Counted from the first letter of the stretch, positions 44,562-54,658 are shown. The stretch is DNA of 64,000 nucleotides from an uncultured Clostridia bacterium (GCA_944386325.1 CALXAP010000006.1:1-64000); one strand, 5' to 3'. A program made the numbers and translations. Notes: generated from the sequence alone by a model not told the origin.

Positions 44562-44767
44562 ATTTCCTCCCAGAATATCAACTAGTATTATTTTACACTA
44601 ATATGATTACTTTATCTATATTTATGTAATTTTTTTATATAAAATTTAAGTACGGTTAAATATTATTTTATATATAGAAAAAATTAAATATACTTTTTAT
44701 GAAGTAACAATTCGTAGGGACCAGCAAGCTTACAGTCTGTTGATAAAAATCTAAAATAACAAAATTT

Positions 44768-44810
44768 AAAACACCTTGTAAAATTAATTAATAATTTTAC
44801 AAAGTGTTTT
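44768..44810 (-). terminator. Terminator of the beta-CASP nuclease gene
   Basis: AAAACAC..TTGTAAAATT pairs with AATTTTACAA..GTGTTTT over about 17 bp with one bulge; located 12 bp past the stop. Confidence 0.75.
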
Positions 44811-44822
44811 ATTGAGATGTTT

Positions 44823-46202
44823 TTAATTAATAGTATTCAATTCCTTCATAATTCCATAGGCATTTACTCTGTAGCCTATTTTCTTATTAAGAATGTATGA
44901 ATTTTTGCTTATTTCTTTTTCAAGGTATTCCTTGAATTTAAGTTTTGCCTCGTTATTTCCGTGATTAATTAATACTGCCTTTATATCGGAAAATTGGCTT
45001 ATTAAACTCAACAGCACATCCTTTTTAGCATGTGCAGAAAATTCAGCTGTAAATTTTACAGTATTACTATAAACGCTTTCCTCCTGCAATTTCCGCCCAT
45101 ACGTTCCCTGTGCACAATATCCAGTAAATTGAATTAGTGAGTTTTGTTTTACTATAAATTCCGGAATATAAATCTGGGCTGGTCCATATTGCCCCATTCC
45201 AGAAGTTGTAACAATTATTTTATTACTTCTCGAATTTATAATTTCACTTCTCATTACTGAATTCACAACATATGAAAAATTTCCAGGTAAGAAATCTTGT
45301 ACTTTAAGATTTTTTATTCGCCCTAATTTTAGCAATTCAGTATATATGATGGCTAAAGATCCATCTAAATATACAGAATAATCTTTTAAGTATCCTTGTT
45401 CTTGAATACATCTTATTCTATATAAAATTTCTTGAGTTCTCTCAAGTGCAAACGCTGGAATCAAAATACTTTTATTTTCTTTTGATGCTTCTATAATATT
45501 ATAATCGAAATTATTCCCCCCATTTTCTTCCAAACATTCTTGTGTTGTCTTGTCTCCATATGTTGACTCCGTTACTATAGTTAAAGGCAAATCTTTAACC
45601 CATTGAGGTATAGATTTAACATTGAAAAAAACGTTTTTATTGTTATAATCACCTGTGAACAATAAATTTACATTTTCCTCATCTTCAATTTGAATCAAAA
45701 TTAAAGATGCTCCTAACAAATGACCATTTTCTAAAAATGTTATTTTAACCTTTGGATGAACACTAAAAGTTTCATCATATTCTTTTTTTTCAATTAATTG
45801 CATTGTTTTATTTACATCTTCTGCAAAATATAAAACCTTTTCATTATTTCTTCTTGATTTATCCCGCATTATCTTTAAATTATCATGCAATGCATACGGT
45901 AGAAACTCTGCTGTACCATTAGTACAAAAAATTTTTCTCTCATAACCTTTGTTAACCAATAATGGAACTCTACCAGCATGATCCATATGTGCATGTGTTA
46001 TGCACACAAAATCCAATTGTTTTGGATCAATTATTAATTTTGAATTCTCTGCTTGATAATTTGGCTCTTGAAATGCTCCACAATCAATTAAACCTTTGAC
46101 TATTTTCCCACTAGATAGCCTTATTATTAATAGTAAAGTACTTCCCGTTACTTCAGTATGCTGAGTTAATACATCAACATATGTCCGGCATTTTGTTGTC
46201 AT
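44823..46202 (-). CDS. Beta-CASP MBL-fold RNase-like protein
   Basis: The 459-aa protein has the zinc motif C-I-T-H-A-H-M-D-H-A-G-R-V-P near residues 57-70, E-N-G-H-L-L-G-A-S and T-G-D-Y-N, then a beta-CASP insert ending K-I-I-V-T-T-S-G-M-G. The tail has S-A-H-A-K-K-D and L-I-N-H-G-N. This is the CPSF73/Archaeal-type RNase arrangement, different from RNase J, so probably an RNA endonuclease or exonuclease. Start ATG 46202 follows AGAGGTG; earlier ATGs are weaker. Its codons look somewhat less A/T-rich than neighbours, which could signal transfer. Confidence 0.82.
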   Translation of the reverse strand: MTTKCRTYVDVLTQHTEVTGSTLLLIIRLSSGKIVKGLIDCGAFQEPNYQAENSKLIIDPKQLDFVCITHAHMDHAGRVPLLVNKGYERKIFCTNGTAEFLPYALHDNLKIMRDKSRRNNEKVLYFAEDVNKTMQLIEKKEYDETFSVHPKVKITFLENGHLLGASLILIQIEDEENVNLLFTGDYNNKNVFFNVKSIPQWVKDLPLTIVTESTYGDKTTQECLEENGGNNFDYNIIEASKENKSILIPAFALERTQEILYRIRCIQEQGYLKDYSVYLDGSLAIIYTELLKLGRIKNLKVQDFLPGNFSYVVNSVMRSEIINSRSNKIIVTTSGMGQYGPAQIYIPEFIVKQNSLIQFTGYCAQGTYGRKLQEESVYSNTVKFTAEFSAHAKKDVLLSLISQFSDIKAVLINHGNNEAKLKFKEYLEKEISKNSYILNKKIGYRVNAYGIMKELNTIN

Positions 46203-46374
46203 TTTAAACACCTCTTTAAATTTTTTATTATAAAGTTTTTCCTTATCTATTTTACCATTATTGTAAACTAAAGTCAATTTATAACTACTATTTATTTGTA
46301 TTAAATAAATAATTTTATTAACATTTTTAATTTTTTTATTATATAATATAGTAAACTATATTAGGAGGTAATAT

Positions 46375-48183
46375 ATGTGTGGGATTGTAGGCTATATTGG
46401 TAATAATTTATCAAAAAAAATTTTATTAAATGGATTAACAAATTTAGAATATAGAGGTTATGACTCTGCTGGAATTTCAATACTTAGTAATGGTAATATA
46501 CATACACTAAAAACAAAAGGTAGAGTTAAAGACTTAATAGATTTATCTAATTTAGACAAAGTAGATGGATATTGTGGAATAGCACATACAAGATGGGCAA
46601 CACATGGAGAACCATCAGATATAAATTCACATCCTCATAATAATCAAAATAATACATTTTCTGTTGTACATAATGGAATAATTGAAAACTATTCTGATTT
46701 GAAAAATTTTTTAGTTTCTAAAAATTATAAATTTATATCACAAACAGATACAGAAGTTATTCCTAATTTAATTGATTACTATTATAAAGAGGGTAATGAT
46801 TTTCTTCATTCTGTTTATAAAGCATGTAAACATCTTAAAGGAAGTTATGCTATATGTGTTATAAGTAGTATTTTTCCAGATAAAATAATCGTTGCACGAA
46901 AAAGTAGTCCATTAGTTTTAGGTAAAGGAATAAATGAGAATTTTATCGGCTCTGATATTCCAGCACTTTTAGAATATACCAAATCTTTTTATTTTATAAA
47001 TGATAATGAATTTGCAGAAGTATTAAAAAATAATATTATATTCTATGATGAAAATTTAAGCAAAATAGAAAAAAAATGTAAAGAAATAAACATAGATTTC
47101 TCACAAATAAATAAAAATGGATACGACGATTATATGCTAAAAGAAATTTATGAGCAACCTAAATCTATTTTTCGTACTCTTAATAATCTGAATTTTGAAA
47201 ATTTAAATATTACTAAAGAATATTTAAAAAGTTTAAAAAAAATTTATATTATAGCATGTGGAACTGCTATGCATGCTGGTCTTGTCTCTAAAACACTTAT
47301 AGAAAATTTATGCAAAATTAATGTTGAAGTAGATTTAGCCTCTGAATTCAGATATAGAAATCCGATTATAGATAGCAATACTTTAGCAATATTTATAAGT
47401 CAATCTGGCGAAACAGCTGATACTATAGCAGCTTTAGAACTCGCTAAAGTTTCTAATGCTCAAACTATAGCAGTTACAAATGTTCCCGAAAGTAGTATAA
47501 CAAGAATTGCAGATAAAGTATTATATACAAGTGCTGGACCAGAAATAGCTGTTGCTTCAACAAAAGCATATACTTCACAAATATCATTAATGTCGTATTT
47601 TTCTTTATATTTAGCCAAATTACTTAATTCTATTAATGATGACTTACTAAAAGAATTAGAAACTGATTTAAACAATATTCCTAATAAAATAAAAGAACTT
47701 TTCGATAATTTAGATTCGCAAATAAAAGATATTGCTAAAAAAATATATTTAGAAAAAGATATATATTATATTGGTAGAGGATTAGATTACTATGTTGCCT
47801 TAGAAGGAGCTTTAAAATTAAAAGAAATATCTTATATACATGCAGAAGCATATGCATCTGGTGAATTAAAACATGGTACAATTGCTCTTATAGAAAATAA
47901 TACCACTGTTATATCTATAATTACAAATCCTTTACTTGTTGAAAAGTCAATAAGTAATATACAAGAAGTAATTTCAAGAGGTGCAAAAACTATAATAATA
48001 ACAAATCAAAGCTTAAATAAAAATGAGTTTAACCATATTATTAAAATTCCTGAAATTAACTCATACCTTTCTCCAATATTATCAATAATACCTTTACAAT
48101 TATTAGCATATCATATTGCAAAACTAAAAAAATTAGATGTCGATAAACCTAGAAATTTAGCTAAATCTGTCACAGTAGAATAA
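46375..48183 (+). CDS. glmS: Glutamine-fructose-6-phosphate aminotransferase (isomerizing)
   Basis: The 602-aa enzyme makes glucosamine-6-phosphate for peptidoglycan and wall polymers. Cys2 (M-C-G-I-V-G-Y) is the N-terminal nucleophile of the glutaminase domain; R-W-A-T-H-G-E-P and N-G-I-I-E-N-Y follow. The two SIS isomerase domains carry C-G-T-A, S-Q-S-G-E-T-A-D-T and the C-terminal K-S-V-T-V-E. SD AGGAGG 6 nt before ATG. The space to the divergent upstream gene is about 170 bp and shows no glmS ribozyme core. Confidence 0.97.
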   Translation: MCGIVGYIGNNLSKKILLNGLTNLEYRGYDSAGISILSNGNIHTLKTKGRVKDLIDLSNLDKVDGYCGIAHTRWATHGEPSDINSHPHNNQNNTFSVVHNGIIENYSDLKNFLVSKNYKFISQTDTEVIPNLIDYYYKEGNDFLHSVYKACKHLKGSYAICVISSIFPDKIIVARKSSPLVLGKGINENFIGSDIPALLEYTKSFYFINDNEFAEVLKNNIIFYDENLSKIEKKCKEINIDFSQINKNGYDDYMLKEIYEQPKSIFRTLNNLNFENLNITKEYLKSLKKIYIIACGTAMHAGLVSKTLIENLCKINVEVDLASEFRYRNPIIDSNTLAIFISQSGETADTIAALELAKVSNAQTIAVTNVPESSITRIADKVLYTSAGPEIAVASTKAYTSQISLMSYFSLYLAKLLNSINDDLLKELETDLNNIPNKIKELFDNLDSQIKDIAKKIYLEKDIYYIGRGLDYYVALEGALKLKEISYIHAEAYASGELKHGTIALIENNTTVISIITNPLLVEKSISNIQEVISRGAKTIIITNQSLNKNEFNHIIKIPEINSYLSPILSIIPLQLLAYHIAKLKKLDVDKPRNLAKSVTVE

Positions 48184-48192
48184 TTTTGATAC

Positions 48193-48234
48193 AATATGAA
48201 AAAGTACTGATAAAAATCAGTATTTTTTCATATT
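48193..48234. terminator. Bidirectional terminator between glmS and bofA
   Basis: Stem AATATGAAAAA-TACTGAT with ATCAGTA-TTTTTCATATT around AAAA, T-runs on both sides. Confidence 0.78.
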
Positions 48235-48261
48235 ACCAATTTTAATATTACTAAACAGATA

Positions 48262-48489
48262 CTACCGAGGAATACCCAAAACACCTATAAATATTGCAGT
48301 AAAAATATTTAAACCAATATGAAAATCAAATGCAGCTCCAATAAAATTTATTATATATATTAAAAGAGCTCCTAATATTGAATTCATAACAATTTTCAAA
48401 ATAATTTTTAATGGTACTATAAAAATTCTTCCTATTATAAATAAAGTAATAATACATGCTAAATATATAAGTATAATATTATTGTCCAT
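48262..48489 (-). CDS. bofA: BofA-family pro-sigma-K processing regulator
   Basis: This 75-aa protein has two membrane segments (about 5-22 and 35-55) and the family signature N-S-I-L-G-A-L-L-I-Y-I-I-N-F-I-G, F-H-I-G-L-N-I-F-T-A and final G-V-L-G-I-P. BofA in Bacillus inhibits the SpoIVFB protease that activates sigma-K in the mother cell. Clostridia that lack SpoIVFB keep BofA for unclear reasons. It lies 51 bp after yaaL, the Bacillus-like order. Confidence 0.9.
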   Translation of the reverse strand: MDNNIILIYLACIITLFIIGRIFIVPLKIILKIVMNSILGALLIYIINFIGAAFDFHIGLNIFTAIFIGVLGIPR

Positions 48490-48540
48490 ATTCTATCACC
48501 CAATAAATCTTATGTTTAAAAATGGACAATTATTCATACA

Positions 48541-48822
48541 TTATATTACCTTATCTTCATACAATCTTATTTTCAATTCATTTACCATATCTAAAGCTAT
48601 TGATTTACTTTTTGCTTTTTTCATAAGATAATCCAATTTTGCTCTATTAGCTTTTATTTCATAAGCATAATAATCAATTAAATCACCCTGTGCATATTCA
48701 AAGTTTTTATTTGCATAATCTAATTCTTGTTTAGTTTGTATTATAGATTTTAATATTTCATTTTGAATTTGTAATTCTGTTTTATCTTTTATAATTTTTT
48801 CCTTTATGAAATTATCTTTCAT
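48541..48822 (-). CDS. yaaL: YaaL-like DUF2508 family protein
   Basis: The 93-aa charged, helical protein matches the small DUF2508/YaaL family, with a Lys/Glu-rich N-terminus and I-D-Y-Y-A-Y-E-I-K-A-N-R-A-K-L-D-Y-L near residues 48-65. Function unknown. The gene lies directly before bofA as in Bacillus recR-yaaL-bofA, although recR is absent here. SD GGAGG. Confidence 0.82.
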   Translation of the reverse strand: MKDNFIKEKIIKDKTELQIQNEILKSIIQTKQELDYANKNFEYAQGDLIDYYAYEIKANRAKLDYLMKKAKSKSIALDMVNELKIRLYEDKVI

Positions 48823-48890
48823 ATATCCTCCATAAATATATATTAATACATAGCTAATTTATGTACTATATTTAATATATGCTAGAAATA

Positions 48891-48930
48891 AAAAAATATT
48901 CCTAAATTTGAAAATTTAGGAATATTTTTT
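48891..48930 (-). terminator. Terminator of the type IV pilus operon
   Basis: 19-bp perfect inverted repeat (48891-48909 with 48912-48930), A/T-runs at ends, directly abutting the pilC stop. Confidence 0.83.
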
Positions 48931-50265
48931 CTAATATCCATATGCTGAAAATAAGAATGTACCCATATATACTTGTATTAATGGAACTAATACAACTAAT
49001 ACAAAGAATATTAGGACAATTCCAACAAATAGATAAACAACTTCTGGTAATGCCTTCATAATTTTTTCTATAATATTATCTATATCTACTTCCATATATA
49101 GCAACAATTTATCCATCATTTCAGCCAAATCTGTTTGCATACCAATTTTAAGCATTTCTATTTCCATTTTTGAACCAAAACCAGATTTTTCAAAAGGCTC
49201 AATCCAAGATTGTCCAACTAATATATTATTTATAGCGGATTCTATAATTGAAAGCATAACATAATTATTAGCAACATTTTTACTAACCTCTAAAGCATCT
49301 TGTATTCTTACACCATTTCTTATATTTAACAATACAGCTCTTATAAATCTAGTAAAATCTAAAGCATATATTAATTCTCCAAAAATAGGCATTGTATATT
49401 TGAAATAGTCAAATCTATATTTACCTTTAGGTGTTCGTATATACCAAATTATACTTATAGCTATGATTGCTATTATTATTACAGGAATATACCAATATAA
49501 AACTAAGTTATCTACAACTCCAGAAAACCAAATTGTTATAGCTGGTAATTTTTCTTTTGTTCCAACCTCATCAAATACTTTTTGGATATTTGGTATTGCA
49601 ACAACTACACCAACAAACAAAAGTATTAACAAACCAACAAATTGTATTATATTTGGCATAAGTATCTTTTTTATTCTTGCATTTATACTATTTGTATCCT
49701 CCAAATATTTTACAGCTTGCTTTAACGAATTAGTCAAAGAACCTGATTGTTCTCCTACTCTTATCATATTAATATATATATATGGAAACACTTCTGGATA
49801 ATATTCCATAGTCTGATACATATTCTCTCCAGCTTCTACTCCTGCTAAAATATCCTCTAATATTTCCTTAAATCTTTCATTTTCAGTACTTTCTATTATA
49901 GTAGTCAATGCATGAATATTATTAAAATCCGCTTTTTTTAGTAAGTAAAAATTTTGAGAAAATACAATCAAATCTCTTGATGTTATCTTTTGATTACCTA
50001 TAGAAGTATTCAATATGTTTTTTTTCTTTTTTCTTGTATTTACAAGTTCCCCACTATTTAAGTTTTTAAGTATATCATCTATATTTTTAATATTTCTTTT
50101 ATTTTTATTTGTTTTATTTCTTCTACCTTTTAATTCAACAATTTCTATAGGTGTTAATTCATTTCTTTTTAATTTATATAGTAAAGAATTTTTATTTGTA
50201 TCTTCTACTTTATTCCTGACTATATTTCCAGATTTATCAATAGCTTTATATACATATAAAGGCAT
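48931..50265 (-). CDS. pilC: Type IV pilus inner-membrane platform protein PilC
   Basis: This 444-aa GspF/PilC-family protein anchors assembly. It opens with P-L-Y-V-Y-K-A-I-D-K-S-G-N-I-V, then about 85 residues of Lys/Asn-rich linker. The first T2SSF domain (S-R-D-L-I-V-F-S-Q-N-F, E-A-G-E-N-M-Y-Q) has membrane helices near 210 and 255. A second T2SSF domain ends with a helix around 415-435. Last gene of the pilus operon, 17 bp after pilT. Confidence 0.93.
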   Translation of the reverse strand: MPLYVYKAIDKSGNIVRNKVEDTNKNSLLYKLKRNELTPIEIVELKGRRNKTNKNKRNIKNIDDILKNLNSGELVNTRKKKKNILNTSIGNQKITSRDLIVFSQNFYLLKKADFNNIHALTTIIESTENERFKEILEDILAGVEAGENMYQTMEYYPEVFPYIYINMIRVGEQSGSLTNSLKQAVKYLEDTNSINARIKKILMPNIIQFVGLLILLFVGVVVAIPNIQKVFDEVGTKEKLPAITIWFSGVVDNLVLYWYIPVIIIAIIAISIIWYIRTPKGKYRFDYFKYTMPIFGELIYALDFTRFIRAVLLNIRNGVRIQDALEVSKNVANNYVMLSIIESAINNILVGQSWIEPFEKSGFGSKMEIEMLKIGMQTDLAEMMDKLLLYMEVDIDNIIEKIMKALPEVVYLFVGIVLIFFVLVVLVPLIQVYMGTFLFSAYGY

Positions 50266-50282
50266 TCATTTTCACCTCTTTG

Positions 50283-51383
50283 CTAATTTGCTTTTCTTAT
50301 TTTTAATTGCATTATTGTTCTATTTAACACATCTATATTTTTTTCCTCAATTTGAGCTTTTGCTTGTTCTAAAGAAATTTTATTTTCGACAAATAAATTT
50401 GCTAAAGAATTTATTAAACTAATACTTCCTTTTTCAATACTACTTTGCATAGAATCTTCTATTTCTGAAACACTTAATTTTTCTTTTCTTATACAACCTG
50501 CTATTACATTATCTACAACCATTACCTCTGGCACCATTATTAATTTATTTTCTGGATTTGTTAATAACCTTTGTGATATAACTAATTTTAATAAACTTGC
50601 TATTAAATATTTTACACTTCCTTGATCACTTATATCATAAAAATTAATCATTCTATCAATAGTTTCTGCACATGATTTTGTATGCAAAGTACCAATAACT
50701 AAATGACCAGATTCTGCCATTTCTATTGCAGCATCCATTGTTTCTCTATCTCTAATTTCTCCGATTATTAGTATATCACAATCTTCTCTTAATGAATTTT
50801 TTACACCATCACTAAAAGTTAATACGTCTTTACTTAACCCAACTTCTTTTTGTACAATAACAGATTTTTTTGATTTATGTGTATATTCAATTGGATTTTC
50901 TAAAGTAAGTATTTTTCTATTTTGACTTTCATTTATTTCATTTATTAAAGCATTCAAAGTTGTTGTTTTTCCTGAATTTGTTTTTCCAGTAACAAGCATT
51001 AATCCTTGTGGTTGAAATGTCATTCTTCTAACAATATCTGGAACTCCCAAATCCTCAAATTTTGGCAATTCTGGTTTTATTAGTCTCAAAGTTACAACTG
51101 GAATATCATTAGATAATGATATATTTCCTCTCAAACGTATATCTCCATATACATATGAAAAATCTAATCTTCTTTGTTTTTTAAATAAATTGTCTTTTTC
51201 TATATTTCCTCTTATAAAATAATCATATACATCTAACATATCTTCATTTTTAATAACTTCACCTACTTCAGATTCAATAAGTGCTCTTGCTACTCTTAGC
51301 ATAGGTTTTATTCCTGATATTAAATGTACATCAGATGCATCTTTTTCTATAGCCTCATCCAATATCTTTTCGATTTGTATCAT
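50283..51383 (-). CDS. pilT: Type IV pilus retraction ATPase PilT
   Basis: The 366-aa hexameric ATPase has Walker A G-K-T-N-S-G-K-T near residues 137-144, the Asp box with T-L-E-N-P-I-E-Y, Walker B L-I-I-G-E-I-R-D and the His box G-H-L-V-I-G-T-L-H-T. Length and the I-D-R-M-I-N-F-Y segment fit PilT rather than PilB. It powers pilus retraction and twitching. Start after AGGGGGAA, between pilB and pilC. Confidence 0.93.
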   Translation of the reverse strand: MIQIEKILDEAIEKDASDVHLISGIKPMLRVARALIESEVGEVIKNEDMLDVYDYFIRGNIEKDNLFKKQRRLDFSYVYGDIRLRGNISLSNDIPVVTLRLIKPELPKFEDLGVPDIVRRMTFQPQGLMLVTGKTNSGKTTTLNALINEINESQNRKILTLENPIEYTHKSKKSVIVQKEVGLSKDVLTFSDGVKNSLREDCDILIIGEIRDRETMDAAIEMAESGHLVIGTLHTKSCAETIDRMINFYDISDQGSVKYLIASLLKLVISQRLLTNPENKLIMVPEVMVVDNVIAGCIRKEKLSVSEIEDSMQSSIEKGSISLINSLANLFVENKISLEQAKAQIEEKNIDVLNRTIMQLKIRKAN

Positions 51384-51400
51384 CTATATTTCCCCCTATT

Positions 51401-53029
51401 CTAATAAAAAATTATTTTTCTATTTAATTCATCTAAAGTTATTTCACCATCTAATACTTTATTTATACCATCAACTATAAGTGGTTTATATCCATCTTTT
51501 ATAGCTTGTTTACGTATTTCTATTGTTGAAGCATTGTTTATAATTAATTCTTTCATATCTTCTTTAATTTCTAAAACTTCAAATACACCTGTTCTTCCAT
51601 AAAAACCTGTATTATTACATTTTGAGCAACCTTGTGGTTCATAAGTATGTTTATCACTAAAATCAATATTTATTCCATATTTATTCATTATAGAATTTAT
51701 TATATTTTTTTCATTGTTTGAAAATTCTCTTTGTCTTGCACAATCTTTACATATTTTTCTTACAAGTCTTTGAGAAACAGATACTGCTAAAGTACTTGCT
51801 ATATCGTAATTAGAAACTCCCATTTTTCTTAATCTAGTAACAACTTCTATACTATCAATAGTATGAATTGTAGATAATACATAATGACCTGTTTGTCCAG
51901 CCTGCATAGCTATTTCGGCAGTTTCTCTATCTCTTATCTCACCAACTAAAATTATATCTGGATCTTGTCTTAATACAGTTCTCAATGAATCTGAAAAGGT
52001 ATTTTTAGAACCTATCTCAATTTGATTTAAACCATTTATTCTAATTTCTACTGGATCTTCAATTGTTGTTATATTAATATTAGGACTATTTAATAAATCA
52101 ATAATACTATAAAGACTTGTAGTTTTTCCTTCTCCTGTTGGAGCAGCAATAATAGTTATACTATTTCTTTTATTAAAGATCTTTCTTGTTTCCATTATAT
52201 TTCTTTTAAAACCTAATTCATTTAAAGCTTGTATATCTGTATTCTTTTTTAATAACCTAAGAACAAATTTTTCTCCATATACATTTTTTTGTGAAGATAC
52301 ACGTATATTATAATCAGGATATATTAATATTCTTCCATCTTGAGACTCCTGTTTTTCCTGATGCATATTTGATATTGCTTTTAATCTTCCTATTATTTGA
52401 TTTTGTTTTTCTTTTTCTATATTTGCAACAGTTATTAGTTCTCCATCTATTCTATATCTAACTCTTATAACATCGTCTTGTGGTTCTATGTGGATATCAC
52501 TTGCTCTTTTATCTATACCATTTTTAATTATATTATCTATTAATGTTGTAACATCTCTTATATTTTCAATTTTGTCACTTGTTTTACCTTCTAGAAATTT
52601 TAAAACTTCCTCTATATTTGTTGCAAAAGTTATATATCTTTCCATCGTTAAACCTTTATTTAGTAATAATAACCTTACAGTATCTATAGCACGTTTATCA
52701 AATGTATCAGCAAAACATACTCTAACTCTTCCATTAACAATATCAAAAGGCACTGCCATACATTGCTTTGCAACATCTAAAGATATATAATCCAAAACAT
52801 TTATTGCAATATCACTTGGTTCTAATAAAATTGCTTTTTCATCTAAAATTTCTCCCATAGCTTTTATTAATGAATAGCTATCACATAAACCTAAAATATT
52901 TATTATATCTCCCAATTTTCTACCTGGATGTTCTTTTTGATATTCTATAGCTTTACTAACATCATTTTCATCTATTAATCCTCTTCTAACCAATTCAACA
53001 CCTATAGGTACTTTATTTCTACCTTCCAT
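51401..53029 (-). CDS. pilB: Type IV pilus assembly ATPase PilB
   Basis: This 542-aa GspE/PilB ATPase has an N-terminal MshEN-type domain (G-R-K-L-G-D-I-I near residue 35), then R-A-S-D-I-H-I-E-P. Walker A is A-P-T-G-E-G-K-T-T. Then come D-P-V-E, Walker B I-L-V-G-E-I-R-D-R-E-T-A, and a tetra-Cys C-K-D-C, C-S-K-C-N-N-T-G-F-Y-G zinc site. It drives pilus extension. Standard length. Start after GAGAGGTG, first of the three motor genes. Confidence 0.95.
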   Translation of the reverse strand: MEGRNKVPIGVELVRRGLIDENDVSKAIEYQKEHPGRKLGDIINILGLCDSYSLIKAMGEILDEKAILLEPSDIAINVLDYISLDVAKQCMAVPFDIVNGRVRVCFADTFDKRAIDTVRLLLLNKGLTMERYITFATNIEEVLKFLEGKTSDKIENIRDVTTLIDNIIKNGIDKRASDIHIEPQDDVIRVRYRIDGELITVANIEKEKQNQIIGRLKAISNMHQEKQESQDGRILIYPDYNIRVSSQKNVYGEKFVLRLLKKNTDIQALNELGFKRNIMETRKIFNKRNSITIIAAPTGEGKTTSLYSIIDLLNSPNINITTIEDPVEIRINGLNQIEIGSKNTFSDSLRTVLRQDPDIILVGEIRDRETAEIAMQAGQTGHYVLSTIHTIDSIEVVTRLRKMGVSNYDIASTLAVSVSQRLVRKICKDCARQREFSNNEKNIINSIMNKYGINIDFSDKHTYEPQGCSKCNNTGFYGRTGVFEVLEIKEDMKELIINNASTIEIRKQAIKDGYKPLIVDGINKVLDGEITLDELNRKIIFY

Positions 53030-53045
53030 CTATATCACCTCTCCA

Positions 53046-53891
53046 TTATATTTCAATTGGTCCATAAACACTACTATTTAAAATTTTCGAAGCATTATTT
53101 GTATCTATTTCTGATGAATTTATCCAAATTCCTGATTTGTCATTTGAAAATTCACTTGGCACAACATATCCTGATGATATATCAACTAAATTACCATTTT
53201 TATCTACAGTTCTATTACCACTTCCATATATGAATTCCACATTATTTCCATTATATGCGAATTTAGGTATCCAAATATATATTGTTGCAGGACCTATAAT
53301 TGTGCCATTATTTGTAATATCGCTTTTCATAACTGCCATAGGCCATTTTTTATTAAGATAATTATACCAATTCTTATCTGTTGAAGTAGTTTTTATTAAA
53401 TTATTATTTGAATCATATTTTACAGGAACCATTTCACTATCTACATCTGGAACATTAGGTACAATAATATTTTCTTTTTCCTTTATTTTTGTAAAATCTA
53501 TGCTTCTTTGTTTATTTCCAACTTCATAACTTAATGTTAAATTTATAGTTTTTACTACATCTATATCTCCATCTTCTGGTTTATATGTTTCAATATTTAT
53601 ATTTACATCATAACCTCTAGCTATATCTATTCCTGCAATACTCTTTTCTCCATTACTTTCTTCTATTACTTTAAAAGTTTCATTGTTTACTTCATTATAA
53701 TATAACTCATCAGTTTTTTCTAATATTGATATAGCATATCCTAGTGCTTGTTCCCTTCTTAATATTTCTACATTTGATGTATATAAATTTATATATAATG
53801 ATGTAATTACAGACATAAATATAGTAATTATTAAGACAGCTAGCGCAATATCTATTCCAGTAAAACCATTATTTTTTTTAAAATATTTCAT
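53046..53891 (-). CDS. Prepilin-like (minor pilin) protein
   Basis: The 281-aa protein has a class III prepilin signal: K-N-N-G-F-T-G-I-D then a hydrophobic helix (about residues 14-34), with cleavage expected after Gly9. The +5 residue is Asp, not the usual Glu. The mature domain is about 270 residues, large for a pilin, with a W-Y-N-Y-L-N-K-K-W-P and I-Y-I-W-I-P-K-F-A-Y-N-G segment. It probably assembles into or at the tip of the pilus; an adhesive role is inferred. Lies between pilD and pilB. Confidence 0.75.
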   Translation of the reverse strand: MKYFKKNNGFTGIDIALAVLIITIFMSVITSLYINLYTSNVEILRREQALGYAISILEKTDELYYNEVNNETFKVIEESNGEKSIAGIDIARGYDVNINIETYKPEDGDIDVVKTINLTLSYEVGNKQRSIDFTKIKEKENIIVPNVPDVDSEMVPVKYDSNNNLIKTTSTDKNWYNYLNKKWPMAVMKSDITNNGTIIGPATIYIWIPKFAYNGNNVEFIYGSGNRTVDKNGNLVDISSGYVVPSEFSNDKSGIWINSSEIDTNNASKILNSSVYGPIEI

Positions 53892-53899
53892 TTATATTA

Positions 53900-54658
53900 T
53901 CACATCCCACTATTTGTAAAATTATTCAATATCATAAATCCAATATTAAAAATGCATATATATGAGCATATTGGAATTGCCTTATTTTCTATTTTCTTAT
54001 ATTTATATATTAATATATTAATTGCTGTTATTAATAAAACAAATATTACTGTTGTAAATACAACTGTTGTTCCTGTAAATAGTAATGTAAAAAATAAAAT
54101 ATAAAATATTGAATAAATATATTTATCATTTTGTATAACATATATTAGCAGTAATAATATATAATATATAACATATCTATATATATTAATATCTACTATA
54201 TATAGATATAGTATATAAATTAATGCAATAACAAGTCCGAATTTTTTTACTGATTTTATAATAGTATTACTTTCTCTATCTATACCAATAATAATTATTA
54301 ATGTAACTATATATATTGTCATAATTAATATATATATTAATTCTTTATATCCCATAGTCAAAATATTTAAATTTAATGACATTATAAATAACATATATAT
54401 AATTCCAGAAAATACTTCTAATATCAAATATCTTATTCTTACTTTATCTTTACAATATCTGCATTTTCCTCTTAAAAAAAGATAGCTAACTATTGGTATC
54501 ATATCTAAAAAACCTAGCTTGTGATTGCAGTTTGGACAATATGACCTTTTATTTAATATATTTTCCCTTCTTGGTATTCTATATACTGCTAGTGTAGTAA
54601 AACTACCTAATAATGTTCCTATTATAAACGCAAATACATATATTATAATATTTAACAT
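53900..54658 (-). CDS. pilD: Prepilin peptidase (A24 family, PilD/ComC-like)
   Basis: This 252-aa membrane aspartyl protease cleaves prepilins. It shows two Cys pairs (C41-P-N-C44, C66-R-Y-C69) of the zinc region, I-P-x-x-S-Y-L-F-L-R-G-K, and the first catalytic Asp in I-I-G-I-D128. The second is normally G-x-G-D-x-K; here it reads Q-N-D178-K, so this site is unusual. ATG 54658 follows GGAG; an apparent earlier GTG is in the ribosome-binding site. Confidence 0.88.
   Translation of the reverse strand: MLNIIIYVFAFIIGTLLGSFTTLAVYRIPRRENILNKRSYCPNCNHKLGFLDMIPIVSYLFLRGKCRYCKDKVRIRYLILEVFSGIIYMLFIMSLNLNILTMGYKELIYILIMTIYIVTLIIIIGIDRESNTIIKSVKKFGLVIALIYILYLYIVDINIYRYVIYYILLLLIYVIQNDKYIYSIFYILFFTLLFTGTTVVFTTVIFVLLITAINILIYKYKKIENKAIPICSYICIFNIGFMILNNFTNSGM

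Noticed and set aside
44700-44760. GC-richer bit GTAGGGACCAGCAAGC as another repeat copy
   Set aside because: It lacks the palindromic core of the four copies; a degraded element is possible but not supportable.
46278-46374. glmS ribozyme
   Set aside because: Too little space and no recognisable core sequence.
50015-50422. 135-codon plus-strand hydrophobic frame
   Set aside because: Antisense shadow of pilC-pilT, without SD.
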